From the NCBI GenBank assembly GCA_002345425.1, contig DDWA01000044.1, forward strand, positions 1 through 38,750: a stretch of 38,750 bases of DNA, in the 5' to 3' direction. A program made the translations under genes and the position numbers. Below are positions 16,510 to 24,492 of the stretch, piece after piece. The notes under the pieces are model-generated. The model made no database searches. It was not told the origin of the DNA and saw only the letters and a list, made by a program, of their open reading frames with translations. Every line of letters begins with the position of its first letter. The stretch's first letter is position 1. Source of the stretch: Caryophanales bacterium UBA2298 (GTDB lineage Bacteria > Bacillota_I > Bacilli_A > Izemoplasmatales > Hujiaoplasmataceae).

Positions 16510-18269
16510 TTTTTTTCCACCTCATAAAATGAACGTTTACGATAGACTGTATGCAATAATTCATGTGATTTATGTGAGTTTGGTTCGTTTAAAAATTCAC
16601 TATATAATGCTTTAATTGCTGGATTTTCGTGAGATTTTCTGAATTCAGTTTTGGCATCAATATCATATAAAACTTGGGACCTCAAAGTTCTAACATCATA
16701 CTTTTCCTGGTTGATAGCGGAAACTATCGGTTGACCTCCGCCGTTGATACAACCTCCAGTGCACCCCATAAATTCAACAAAGTGATACTGTTTATCAGTA
16801 GTTTTCATATGTTTGATAAAAGCTTTAATTCCCGCTCCGCCATGGACCACAGCGACATTCACATCAACTCCAGCAACTTTATAAGTGGCTTCTTTAATGT
16901 CTGCTAAACCGCGAATTTCTTTAAATTCAATAGGTGAAGTTTTACCTTCTAAAATCTCTGTTACAGTTCTTAATGCAGCTTCCATAACACCGCCGGTTAC
17001 GCCAAAGATTGATCCCGCTCCTGTATATCTAGATAAATCTCCAAATGGTTTCATTGGTTCTAAGTCTCTAAACGGTATACCGCGATGTCTAATCATTCTC
17101 GCAATCTCTCTTGTGGTTAATACACAATCAACATCTCTATAACCATCTCTACCAAACTCAGGTCTAGTAGCTTCTGCTTTTTTGGCAACGCAGGGCATGA
17201 TTGATAAAGAGAAGATATTTTTTGGATCTACACCTAATTTTTCAGCATAGTAAGTTTTAATTAAAGCACCTGCCATTTGTTGAGGAGATTTACAACTTGA
17301 TAGATTAGGAATCAACTCTGGATAATAGATCTCTAAATAGTTAATCCAGCCAGGTGAACAAGAGGTAAACATTGGTAATACACCACCGTTTTGAAGACGG
17401 TTAATAAATTCATGCCCTTCCTCAATAATCGTTAAATCAGCGGTGAAATTTGTATCGATTATCTCATTAATTCCGATTTTTTTCAAAGCAGCGAACATCT
17501 GACCTTCAACATTTGTTCCGATAGGATATCCAAATTCTTCTCCAAGAGCAGCTCTAACAGCAGGAGCTACTTGGCAGATAACTACTTTTTCTTTGTCTCT
17601 TAAAGCTCTTTCTAAAAATTTGATATGATCTTGAGCTCTTAAACCTCCGGTTGGGCAAGCTTGAATACATTTCCCGCAATAAATACAGCCAGCATCTTCT
17701 AAATTATGGAATAAAGCTGGTCCGACATAAGTTTCTGAACCTCGGTGATTAAAATTAAGAATTCCTAAGCCTGATTGTTTTTCACAAGCTGATACACATC
17801 TTCCACAAAGAACGCATTTGCTGGTGTCAATTACCATAGCGTCACTAGTTTTATTCATTTTAATCTCTTTAGGCGCAAACAAATCTAAATTTGAAAAATC
17901 ATTATCAACATTAAATCTTCTTAAAAGATCTAAAAATTCACAGGAATTTTCTCTTGAACATTTCCAACATTCAAATTTGTGATTTCCGGCTAATAACTCT
18001 AAATTAAAGCAGACGTTTTCGTAGATTTCTTCGTTATCAGTTTCGACAACCATACCTTCTTGCACTTTAGTTGAACATGAAGTTTTAAGACCGTTTTGAC
18101 CCTCAATTTTGACGATGCATAACCGACAATTTGATTCTTCGTGAATTCCTTTTAAAAAACATAATCTAGGAACACTTATACCAATACTGTCAGCTGCTTG
18201 CATTACAGTGAAATCTTCTGGAACGGATAGATTGATACCGTCAATGGTTAAATTAATTAGCTTTTGCAT
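16506..18269 (-). CDS. hydA: [FeFe] hydrogenase catalytic subunit HydA (NAD-linked multisubunit type)
   Basis: This 587-residue cytoplasmic subunit reduces protons to H2. Domains in order: a plant-type 2Fe-2S domain (Cys37, 48, 51, 65), a His-Cys3 4Fe-4S site (His97, Cys101, 104, 110), two ferredoxin-type 4Fe-4S clusters (Cys152/155/158/162 and 195/198/201/205), and the H-cluster domain plus small-subunit tail. H-cluster motifs are TSCSPGW (303-309 region), MPCVAKKAE (Cys360) and MGCTGGCINGGG (Cys503, Cys507). In the standard motif TSCCPGW the second Cys is a cluster ligand, but here it is Ser305. I recall TSCSP variants in clostridial enzymes, so loss of activity should not be assumed. The start lies inside the end of the NuoF-like gene, with GGAGGG as Shine-Dalgarno. 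The maturases HydE, F and G are not in the window. Confidence 0.95.
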   Translation of the reverse strand: MQKLINLTIDGINLSVPEDFTVMQAADSIGISVPRLCFLKGIHEESNCRLCIVKIEGQNGLKTSCSTKVQEGMVVETDNEEIYENVCFNLELLAGNHKFECWKCSRENSCEFLDLLRRFNVDNDFSNLDLFAPKEIKMNKTSDAMVIDTSKCVLCGRCVSACEKQSGLGILNFNHRGSETYVGPALFHNLEDAGCIYCGKCIQACPTGGLRAQDHIKFLERALRDKEKVVICQVAPAVRAALGEEFGYPIGTNVEGQMFAALKKIGINEIIDTNFTADLTIIEEGHEFINRLQNGGVLPMFTSCSPGWINYLEIYYPELIPNLSSCKSPQQMAGALIKTYYAEKLGVDPKNIFSLSIMPCVAKKAEATRPEFGRDGYRDVDCVLTTREIARMIRHRGIPFRDLEPMKPFGDLSRYTGAGSIFGVTGGVMEAALRTVTEILEGKTSPIEFKEIRGLADIKEATYKVAGVDVNVAVVHGGAGIKAFIKHMKTTDKQYHFVEFMGCTGGCINGGGQPIVSAINQEKYDVRTLRSQVLYDIDAKTEFRKSHENPAIKALYSEFLNEPNSHKSHELLHTVYRKRSFYEVEKK

Positions 18270-20073
18270 AAATAGCCCTCCATTTCTCAGGTTTTGTCGA
18301 AATTGCTTCTACAGGGCAAATTGATTTACATACACCACATTTAGTACAAAGCTTTGAGTTAATCTTGTGTTTTTCCTTCACGTTACCGGTTATGGCTCCT
18401 ACTGGACAGTTTTTAGCACATTTTGTGCAACCAATGCAGTTATCTAAAATAACGTATTTTGTAAGTTTAGAACATACTCCTGCTGGACATACTTTATCTG
18501 TAACATGAGCTATATATTCATCTTTAAAATATTTTAAGGTTGATAGCACTGGATTAGGTGCAGTTTGACCTAGACCGCAAAGTGATGAATTTTTAATAAT
18601 TCTCGCTAATCTTTCTAAAATATTTAAATCATCTAAATTTCCTCTGCCTTGACAAATTCTATTTAAAATATCTAACATTCTCTTCGTTCCTTCGCGACAA
18701 GGAGTGCATTTTCCACAAGATTCATCGACTGTAAATTCTAAATAAAATCTTGCGACATCGACCATACAAGTATCCTCATCCATAACTATCATACCGCCGG
18801 AGCCCATCATTGACCCTAGAGCTATTAAGTTATCAAAATCTATTGGTGTGTCTAGCATTTCTTCTGTAATACATCCGCCGGAAGGTCCGCCGGTTTGGAC
18901 TGCTTTAAATTTTTTGTTATTAGGAATCCCGCCACCTATATCAAATATAACTTCTCTTAATGTTGTCCCCATAGGCACTTCTAGCAATCCAGTGTTGGCA
19001 ATTTTACCGCCCAAAGCAAAAACTTTGGTTCCACTTGATTTTTCTGTACCAATACTTTTGAACCAATCAGCTCCTTTTAAGAAGATTGGCGGAATATTAG
19101 CGAATGTTTCGACATTATTAACATTAGTTGGTTTACCAAAAAGCCCCTTTACCGCAGGAAAAGGAGGTTTTTTTCTAGGCATGCCTCTTTCGCCTTCGAT
19201 TGAAGCCATTAATGCCGTTTCTTCTCCACAAACAAAAGCTCCCGCTCCAAGTCTGATTTCAATATCAAAATCAAATCCGCTTTCAAAAATATTTTTGCCT
19301 AATAAACCTAACTTTTTAGCTTGTCCTATTGCAATTTCTAATCTTTCTACCGCTACAGGATATTCAGCTCTGATGTAAATATATCCTGTATGAGAACCAA
19401 TAGCATATCCGCATATTGCCATAGCTTCTAAAACTGTATGTGGATCTCCTTCTAAAACCGCTCTATCCATAAATGCGCCAGGATCACCTTCATCAGCATT
19501 ACAAACTACATATTTTTCATCTGAAATAGATTTTTTAGCAAATTCCCATTTTAAACCAGTAGGAAATCCCCCGCCCCCACGACCTCTTAGTCCTGATTTT
19601 TTTACTTCTGAAATTACTTCTTCTGGAGTCATTTCTGTCAAAACTTTTGCAAGAGCCATATAGCCATCACGACCAATATATTCGTTAATATCTAACGGAT
19701 TGATCGTACCGCAATTTCTTAATACTATTCTTTCTTGTTGAGCGAAAAAAGTTAATTCAGATCGGTTTTTAAGCTTCATTCGATCGAATTTACCACGATA
19801 TAACAATCTTTCTACAGGATTATTCTTCATTACATGTTCTTCAAATATTTCTTGTATATTTTCTTCACTTACTCCGGAATATAATATCTCACCCGGATAT
19901 ATTAAAATGTGTGGCCCTAAAGCACATAAGCCAAAACAGCCAGTTATTACTGCACTGACTTCATTTTCAAGATGATGTTTTTTAATATTGGCTTTGAATG
20001 CGTCCCTAATTGGAATTGATTTATCCTTACAATCGGGTCCGCCACAGATTAATATATGCATTCTATCCAACAT
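18253..20073 (-). CDS. hydB: NuoF-like hydrogenase subunit (HydB): NADH/FMN plus Fe-S
   Basis: The 606-residue flavoprotein subunit exchanges electrons with NAD(H). Residues 1-95 form a thioredoxin-like 2Fe-2S domain (Cys10, 15, 46, 50). The NuoF core has the NAD-binding glycine run GRGGGGF (164-170) and the FMN site NADEGDPGA (192-200). Next come an SLBB-type region and the NuoF 4Fe-4S site (Cys453, 456, 459 and Cys499). The C-terminus carries two ferredoxin clusters (Cys546/549/552/556 and 576/579/582/586). With HydA and the NuoE-like subunit this matches the electron-bifurcating or NADH-dependent hydrogenases (Thermotoga HydABC, Acetobacterium); sequence alone does not tell bifurcation from simple NADH oxidation. 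The start ATG follows AAAGGT, six bases after the previous gene. Confidence 0.94.
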   Translation of the reverse strand: MLDRMHILICGGPDCKDKSIPIRDAFKANIKKHHLENEVSAVITGCFGLCALGPHILIYPGEILYSGVSEENIQEIFEEHVMKNNPVERLLYRGKFDRMKLKNRSELTFFAQQERIVLRNCGTINPLDINEYIGRDGYMALAKVLTEMTPEEVISEVKKSGLRGRGGGGFPTGLKWEFAKKSISDEKYVVCNADEGDPGAFMDRAVLEGDPHTVLEAMAICGYAIGSHTGYIYIRAEYPVAVERLEIAIGQAKKLGLLGKNIFESGFDFDIEIRLGAGAFVCGEETALMASIEGERGMPRKKPPFPAVKGLFGKPTNVNNVETFANIPPIFLKGADWFKSIGTEKSSGTKVFALGGKIANTGLLEVPMGTTLREVIFDIGGGIPNNKKFKAVQTGGPSGGCITEEMLDTPIDFDNLIALGSMMGSGGMIVMDEDTCMVDVARFYLEFTVDESCGKCTPCREGTKRMLDILNRICQGRGNLDDLNILERLARIIKNSSLCGLGQTAPNPVLSTLKYFKDEYIAHVTDKVCPAGVCSKLTKYVILDNCIGCTKCAKNCPVGAITGNVKEKHKINSKLCTKCGVCKSICPVEAISTKPEKWRAIYAKAN

Positions 20074-20079
20074 AATATA

Positions 20080-20445
20080 TTACCTTTTGGTCTTCGATAA
20101 TAAGTACTTATCGAGTCTTTGACCTTTCAAAACATGTTCTTCAAATATCTCTGAAGACATCCGTTCGTTTACAGAACAATAAATCGTTTTTGTTCCATCT
20201 GATTCTACTATTTCCACTATTGGTTCAAAGGCACATTCTCCCATACAACCAACTTTAACAACCGTTACATTTGGTATGTTATATTCTTCTATCTTTTTAA
20301 TAAATGCATTATAAACCGGTTTGGCGCCAGCGGCAATTCCACAAGTTCCATAACCGATTTGAATTCTCGCAGCTCGTTTCAAGCCCACCATATATATGTG
20401 GTCGCGAGCTTTTTTGCGCAAGGCGTTTAACTCATTTAGAGTCAT
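20080..20445 (-). CDS. Small thioredoxin-like 2Fe-2S protein of the hydrogenase operon
   Basis: A 121-residue protein with the (2Fe-2S) ferredoxin-like fold: GYGTCGIAAGA (Cys35) and VGCMGECAFEP (Cys67, Cys71). Its C-terminal EIFEEHVLKGQRLDKYLL closely matches EIFEEHVMKNNPVERLLY in the N-terminal domain of the adjacent HydB, so the two modules are paralogous. The Cys that would lie five residues before Cys35 is absent (Ile30), although Cys90 is present. It may be an accessory electron carrier or an assembly/structural subunit, comparable in place to HydD/HydE of the Acetobacterium operon. The Shine-Dalgarno is GGAGG. It sits 28 bases after the NuoE-like gene and six before hydB. Confidence 0.85.
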   Translation of the reverse strand: MTLNELNALRKKARDHIYMVGLKRAARIQIGYGTCGIAAGAKPVYNAFIKKIEEYNIPNVTVVKVGCMGECAFEPIVEIVESDGTKTIYCSVNERMSSEIFEEHVLKGQRLDKYLLSKTKR

Positions 20446-20473
20446 ATTAAATTATCCTCCGTTTTCAAAAAAA

Positions 20474-20956
20474 TTAAGTCTTATATTTGGCAATTATATC
20501 TTTAACCATTTGAACTGAAGCATTGCCATAAACTTCTCCATTAATCATAAAAACCGGTGCTAAACCGCATGCACCTATACATCTCGTTCCCTCTAAAGTA
20601 AATAAACCATCATCTGTTGTTTCTCCGACTGAAATTTTTAATTCGTGTGATACAGTATCTAGAATACCGCCTGATCCTTTTACGTAACAAGCTGTACCTA
20701 AACACACACTAATGATGTTTTTGCCTTTTGGAACTACCGAAAAATGACCATAAAATGTTACAACACCGTTGATTCTAGCTACAGAAATATCTAATTCTTT
20801 GGAAATTATTTTTTGAATTTCAATAGGTATACAACCAAAAATTCTTTGTGCTGAATGCAATGTAGGCATTAATGGTCCCGACTTTTGTTTGTGTTTTTCC
20901 ATTTCTGCATACAATAGGTCGATTTTTTCATTGGTAATATCGACTTTTGTTTCCAC
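20474..20956 (-). CDS. hydC: NuoE-like 2Fe-2S hydrogenase subunit (HydC)
   Basis: A 160-residue NuoE/24-kDa-type subunit. An N-terminal helical bundle (PLMPTLHSAQRIFGCIP) is followed by a thioredoxin-like 2Fe-2S domain with ligands Cys85, Cys90, Cys126 and Cys130 (CLGTAC, RCIGAC). It relays electrons between the HydB flavin site and HydA. It is the first gene of the six-gene operon. The start is GTG at 20956, with AAAGGAG three to four bases upstream, which is close. An overlapping ATG is out of frame and the next in-frame ATG (residue 20) would remove part of the conserved N-terminal region, so GTG is preferred. Confidence 0.93.
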   Translation of the reverse strand: METKVDITNEKIDLLYAEMEKHKQKSGPLMPTLHSAQRIFGCIPIEIQKIISKELDISVARINGVVTFYGHFSVVPKGKNIISVCLGTACYVKGSGGILDTVSHELKISVGETTDDGLFTLEGTRCIGACGLAPVFMINGEVYGNASVQMVKDIIAKYKT

Positions 20957-20992
20957 ATTCTTCTCCTTTCATAATTAAGCTATATCCTTATT

Positions 20993-21021
20993 ATTATAAC
21001 ATTGATATGATGATTTTCCAA
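20993..21021 (-). promoter_or_regulatory. Promoter of the hydrogenase-ABC operon
   Basis: TTGGAA and TATAAT with a 17-base spacer; the -10 also carries the TGT extension. It is 37 bases upstream of the NuoE-like start. No operator-like repeat is evident next to it. Confidence 0.7.
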
Positions 21022-21062
21022 TTGATTATTATGATGATGAAAACATTTACATTGCTTAAATG

Positions 21063-21092
21063 AAAAAAAGAAACCTTTTGAAAAGATTTCTT
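21063..21092 (-). terminator. Terminator of the 197-residue surface protein gene
   Basis: AAGAAATCTTT pairs with AAAGGTTTCTT on the minus strand (one G-U pair) and is followed by a run of T. It lies about 100 bases after the stop at 21190 and upstream of the hydrogenase promoter. Confidence 0.7.
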
Positions 21093-21189
21093 AAATACCT
21101 ATTTCTAAGCAATATATTTGATTATAATTCTATTAAAATCATTATAAATAATGTTAATCACAATTTATTTAAATAATGAAATGAGTCTA

Positions 21190-21783
21190 CTAACGTTTCT
21201 TTTTTGACTTAGACTTTTTTGTTAAATGATACCAAATCCATCCGCCTACAGTTCCAATCACAAGGATGCTTCCAAAAATAATTAAAAATAGAGTCGACTC
21301 AAAAAAGTTAGGGTTAAAATAAGGTTCATATTCAGTAAATGTTTCTCCTTCTTCTAATTGAACATCTACTAACTCATCACCGGTCACATAATCGCCGTTA
21401 TCAACAAATCTAAGATCAATATAATTAGTTTTTAATGGTGTCGTAAAAGTGAAATAATAAGTGTTGGTAGGTATATCAAAAGACATTGTCCAATCGTCTT
21501 TGGAATATACGTTAATCAATCTAGTATCTTCATAAAATTCTATTATCGCTTCAAACGGAGCCCCATCTACATAAGCTCGTGAGATTGAAAATGTATATTT
21601 AGTATTTCCTTTAACTAAAAAAGGCTCGTCCACATAAACAAATCTTTCTTCTTTAAACACGTTATTACTATCAATATAATTTTTACCATCCGGTAATTTT
21701 GATGGTGTTTTAACATCGATAAACGTAGCTACAAAAAGAAATATTGTTAATAATAGAATAGGTAAAAGGATAATTTTTTTCAT
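21190..21783 (-). CDS. Surface protein, single-pass anchor, paralogous N-terminal module
   Basis: A 197-residue protein with an N-terminal signal peptide, an external domain (about 28-155), a C-terminal membrane segment (about 160-182) and a basic tail ending KKSKSKKKR. The external domain starts LPDGKNYI, contains YVDGAPF and YYFTFTTP, and ends VQLEEGETFTEYEPY. It aligns without gaps to the N-terminal module of the next protein, with roughly half or more of the residues identical by eye. The sandwich-like pattern and the QLEEG...YEPY ending recall carbohydrate-binding or phage-tail-associated modules, but no ligand can be assigned. It has its own promoter (21811-21839) and terminator. It could be a receptor or a cell-surface binding protein. 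Confidence 0.7.
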   Translation of the reverse strand: MKKIILLPILLLTIFLFVATFIDVKTPSKLPDGKNYIDSNNVFKEERFVYVDEPFLVKGNTKYTFSISRAYVDGAPFEAIIEFYEDTRLINVYSKDDWTMSFDIPTNTYYFTFTTPLKTNYIDLRFVDNGDYVTGDELVDVQLEEGETFTEYEPYFNPNFFESTLFLIIFGSILVIGTVGGWIWYHLTKKSKSKKKR

Positions 21784-21810
21784 GATAATCTCCGTCCTTA
21801 CAGTAAGATA

Positions 21811-21839
21811 ATAATACCTTAACTTTATAGTCTTGTCAA
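21811..21839 (-). promoter_or_regulatory. Promoter of the 197-residue surface protein gene
   Basis: TTGACA and TATTAT with a 17-base spacer, followed by a GGAG Shine-Dalgarno before the start at 21783. Confidence 0.75.
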
Positions 21840-21879
21840 TTGTTTAAAAGGAGATTATTAAGAAATAGAAACTAACAAA

Positions 21880-23559
21880 TTACCATTTTTTAAAGATACT
21901 GAATAAATTTCTCTTTTTAATTAACCCAAAGATTATTATGCCTAATGAACTCGCTGTTATAAAACTCAATCCACCAATAGCGTAAAGCATATTTTGCTGC
22001 CAAAAACTTGATTGATCTTTATCTTCAATATGGTCTTGGACAAAGATATAGTCATATCCTCTATCCAGAACTCTAATTTGAAACTCTTTGGTAAGAACAT
22101 CGCCTTTGCTGTCTTCAAAATCAAGTGATAGATGATAAGTGCCTGGATTTTGGGCGTGATTCGTATAATTGTCATACTTAATAGTTATATAATAATCCTC
22201 ACCCTGATTAAGTTCGTTTGTTTTGACTAAAAGTTGAGCGAAGTCCGGAAGACTAAGTACAGTATCGGAATAAACTTGAATTATTGAACTATCGAAATAT
22301 ACAACTGGTCCTATTTCGTCAACGACAGTTATATTTATAGTTTTATATGTCTTATTTCCTGATGAATCTGTCACAGAAAATTGCATTGAATATTGTCCTA
22401 ACTTATTATAATTAATAGAATAATTATCGCTCTCTAAGACAATATTCAAAGTTAACTGGTCATCATAGTTATCAATTACACCTAAACCTTCCATTACAAT
22501 TGTAGGCGTTAATTGATGATTATAGCCAATGCTTATCGTTTCGTTTCCACTTATGACCGGTCCTTCAACGTCAACAACACTAATAGCTTGTGTATAATAA
22601 CTGATATTACCACTTGAATCTGTAACTTGAAAATCCATTTGATAAGTTCCGACTATATTTGAATTTACAGTATAATTATCTTCTACCAAAGTAATTAAGT
22701 GAGATACATCAGCATCATAATTATCGCTTGCTGATAGCATAGCAATTATATCTTGAACAGTGTAGGTGTTAGGATAAACCGCTGTTATTGTACTAACATT
22801 AGAAAATACCGGAGCTAAAACATCGACTAATTGAACATTGACTGTCATTTCTGTAGAATTCATACTGTTATCAGTAACCGAAAAAATAACTGAGTAAGTG
22901 CCTAATGTACCAATGTTAGCCGTATAGTTATCTTGAACAACAGTAATGTTTGCACTTAAATCGCCATCAATATCATCATAAGCGCTTAGAGAACTTTGTA
23001 TTTCTACAACAGTAATCGGTTGATCATAATAAGATATAATTGAATTTGAACCAATAAAATATGGAGATGAAGTATCCATGATATCACCTTGAATATAAGG
23101 TTCATACACAGTAGCAATCAATCCTTCTTCTAATTGAACGTCAATTAATTCTGATCCAGATACATAAGATCCATTGTCATTAAAGTCAAACTCTAGATAA
23201 TTACATTCAGCTGGAGTCGTAAAAGTAAAATAGTATACATTGAGTGTATTATCAAAAGTCATTGAAAAGTCATCTGTACTTTCATCGGATATATATCCAT
23301 CATTGTCATAAAAATACACATTAAGATTAAATGGAGCTCCATCAACGTAATCTCTTGAAACAGAAAAAGTATAATCTGTATACGATTTCACTAAAAATGG
23401 ATTAATAGAATTTACTATATCTCCTACTTTTACGACATTGTCAGATGAGATATAATTTTTGCCTCCCGGTAAATAATGTGGTGAATATGCAGAAACTGTT
23501 ATTATAAAAATCGATAAAAAACTTAAAAACAAAAACATGCTGAAAATGAATTTTTTCAT
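21880..23559 (-). CDS. Large surface protein: binding module plus Ig-like (DUF5011-type) repeats, membrane anchored
   Basis: A 559-residue protein. It has a signal peptide (about 1-25), the same N-terminal module as its neighbour (about 28-155, ending VQLEEG...YEPY), then about four repeats of 80-90 residues each. The repeats have the bacterial Ig-like DUF5011/HYR pattern: a conserved VxDNY near the middle and GTYxxxFxVTDSSGN near the end. Three copies are clear (residues about 160-250, 250-330, 330-415) and the fourth is more divergent. A C-terminal membrane segment (about 525-548) and a basic tail follow, with no LPxTG sorting motif. It would project a binding domain away from the membrane. 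The start follows AAAGGAG. Adhesion or substrate capture is inferred, not shown. Confidence 0.75.
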   Translation of the reverse strand: MKKFIFSMFLFLSFLSIFIITVSAYSPHYLPGGKNYISSDNVVKVGDIVNSINPFLVKSYTDYTFSVSRDYVDGAPFNLNVYFYDNDGYISDESTDDFSMTFDNTLNVYYFTFTTPAECNYLEFDFNDNGSYVSGSELIDVQLEEGLIATVYEPYIQGDIMDTSSPYFIGSNSIISYYDQPITVVEIQSSLSAYDDIDGDLSANITVVQDNYTANIGTLGTYSVIFSVTDNSMNSTEMTVNVQLVDVLAPVFSNVSTITAVYPNTYTVQDIIAMLSASDNYDADVSHLITLVEDNYTVNSNIVGTYQMDFQVTDSSGNISYYTQAISVVDVEGPVISGNETISIGYNHQLTPTIVMEGLGVIDNYDDQLTLNIVLESDNYSINYNKLGQYSMQFSVTDSSGNKTYKTINITVVDEIGPVVYFDSSIIQVYSDTVLSLPDFAQLLVKTNELNQGEDYYITIKYDNYTNHAQNPGTYHLSLDFEDSKGDVLTKEFQIRVLDRGYDYIFVQDHIEDKDQSSFWQQNMLYAIGGLSFITASSLGIIIFGLIKKRNLFSIFKKW

Positions 23560-23633
23560 ATATTACTCCTTTCTTTTAAAATAATACTTTAGGATAATAA
23601 AAATTCTTTTTATTTTTGTTATAGTCTGATTTT

Positions 23634-23642
23634 TGTTATAAT
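23634..23642 (+). promoter_or_regulatory. Extended -10 promoter for the aldo/keto reductase gene
   Basis: TGTTATAAT would start transcription near 23649, inside the longest possible reading frame. This argues that the ATG at 23647 is not the start codon. Confidence 0.55.
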
Positions 23643-23670
23643 TAATATGAAAGAGGAGATGATTAAATTG

Positions 23671-24492
23671 ATGAAAGTTAAACTAAACAACAATTATGAA
23701 ATGCCTATTATTGGCTTGGGAACTTGGAGATCTAAACCCGAAGAAGCATATGAAGCGGTTTTATCAGCATTAAAAGTGGGATATAGACATATCGATACAG
23801 CTGCAATCTATGGGAATGAAGAAATGATTGGCAAAGCAATTAAAGATTCTAATGTTAAAAGAGAAGAAATATTTCTTACAACAAAATTGTGGAATACCGA
23901 TCAGGGCTATGAAGCTACATTAAAAGCTTTTGAAGATTCTATTAAAAAATTAGGAGTAGATTATATTGACCTTTATTTGATTCATTGGTTCAAAGGGTAT
24001 GAAAATTCGTTATCTACTTATAAAGCTTTTGAAGAATTATATCGCCAAGGCAAAGTAAAGGCTATTGGTGTATCGAATTATAATATTCATCATCTTCAGC
24101 ATTTATTAGATAATGTTGAAATTAAACCAATGGTAAATCAAGTAGAAACTCATATCACTTTACAAAATCATTTTCTTCATGATTTTTGTAAGAAAAACAA
24201 TATTCAACTTGAAGCTTATGCTCCTTTAATGAGCAGCAAGATTAATGATTTGTTAAACAACGAAACTTTACAAGAAATTGCAAAGAAATATAATAAAACT
24301 GTTCCGCAAATAGCTATTAGATGGCTGATTGAAAGAGGGGTTGTCGTTATTCCAAAGAGTGTAACTCCTTCAAGAATTGAAGCTAATTTTAATGTATTTG
24401 ATTTTAGTTTGAGTGATGAAGATATGCAAATGATTAGAAAATTAAATACTGGAAGAAAAATATTTGTTGAATTTGATAATGTTGATTATTAA
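23671..24492 (+). CDS. Aldo/keto reductase (2,5-diketogluconate reductase type)
   Basis: A single-domain AKR barrel of 273 residues that reduces aldehydes or ketones with NAD(P)H. The catalytic tetrad is complete: Asp42, Tyr47, Lys72 and His105 (counted from this start). The frame is open from ATG 23647, but a GAGGAG ribosome site lies inside that extension and the promoter -10 is too close. ATG 23671 gives the usual family N-terminus MKVKLNN; TTG 23668 and ATG 23659 are other options. The stop overlaps the next ATG (TAATG), so it is coupled to the Gfo/Idh gene. A joint role in sugar or sugar-acid reduction is likely, with substrate unknown. Confidence 0.9.
   Translation: MKVKLNNNYEMPIIGLGTWRSKPEEAYEAVLSALKVGYRHIDTAAIYGNEEMIGKAIKDSNVKREEIFLTTKLWNTDQGYEATLKAFEDSIKKLGVDYIDLYLIHWFKGYENSLSTYKAFEELYRQGKVKAIGVSNYNIHHLQHLLDNVEIKPMVNQVETHITLQNHFLHDFCKKNNIQLEAYAPLMSSKINDLLNNETLQEIAKKYNKTVPQIAIRWLIERGVVVIPKSVTPSRIEANFNVFDFSLSDEDMQMIRKLNTGRKIFVEFDNVDY

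Noticed and set aside
21785..21858. Inverted repeat ATAATCTCC ... GGAGATTAT around the promoter of the 197-residue surface protein gene, one arm being the ribosome site.
   Set aside because: The upstream arm lies before the -35 box, so it is not in the transcript and cannot sequester the ribosome site. A 9-base match in AT-rich sequence containing a Shine-Dalgarno is plausible by chance.
23647..23670. N-terminal extension of the aldo/keto reductase from ATG 23647.
   Set aside because: A GAGGAG ribosome site lies within the extension and the predicted transcription start falls after this ATG.
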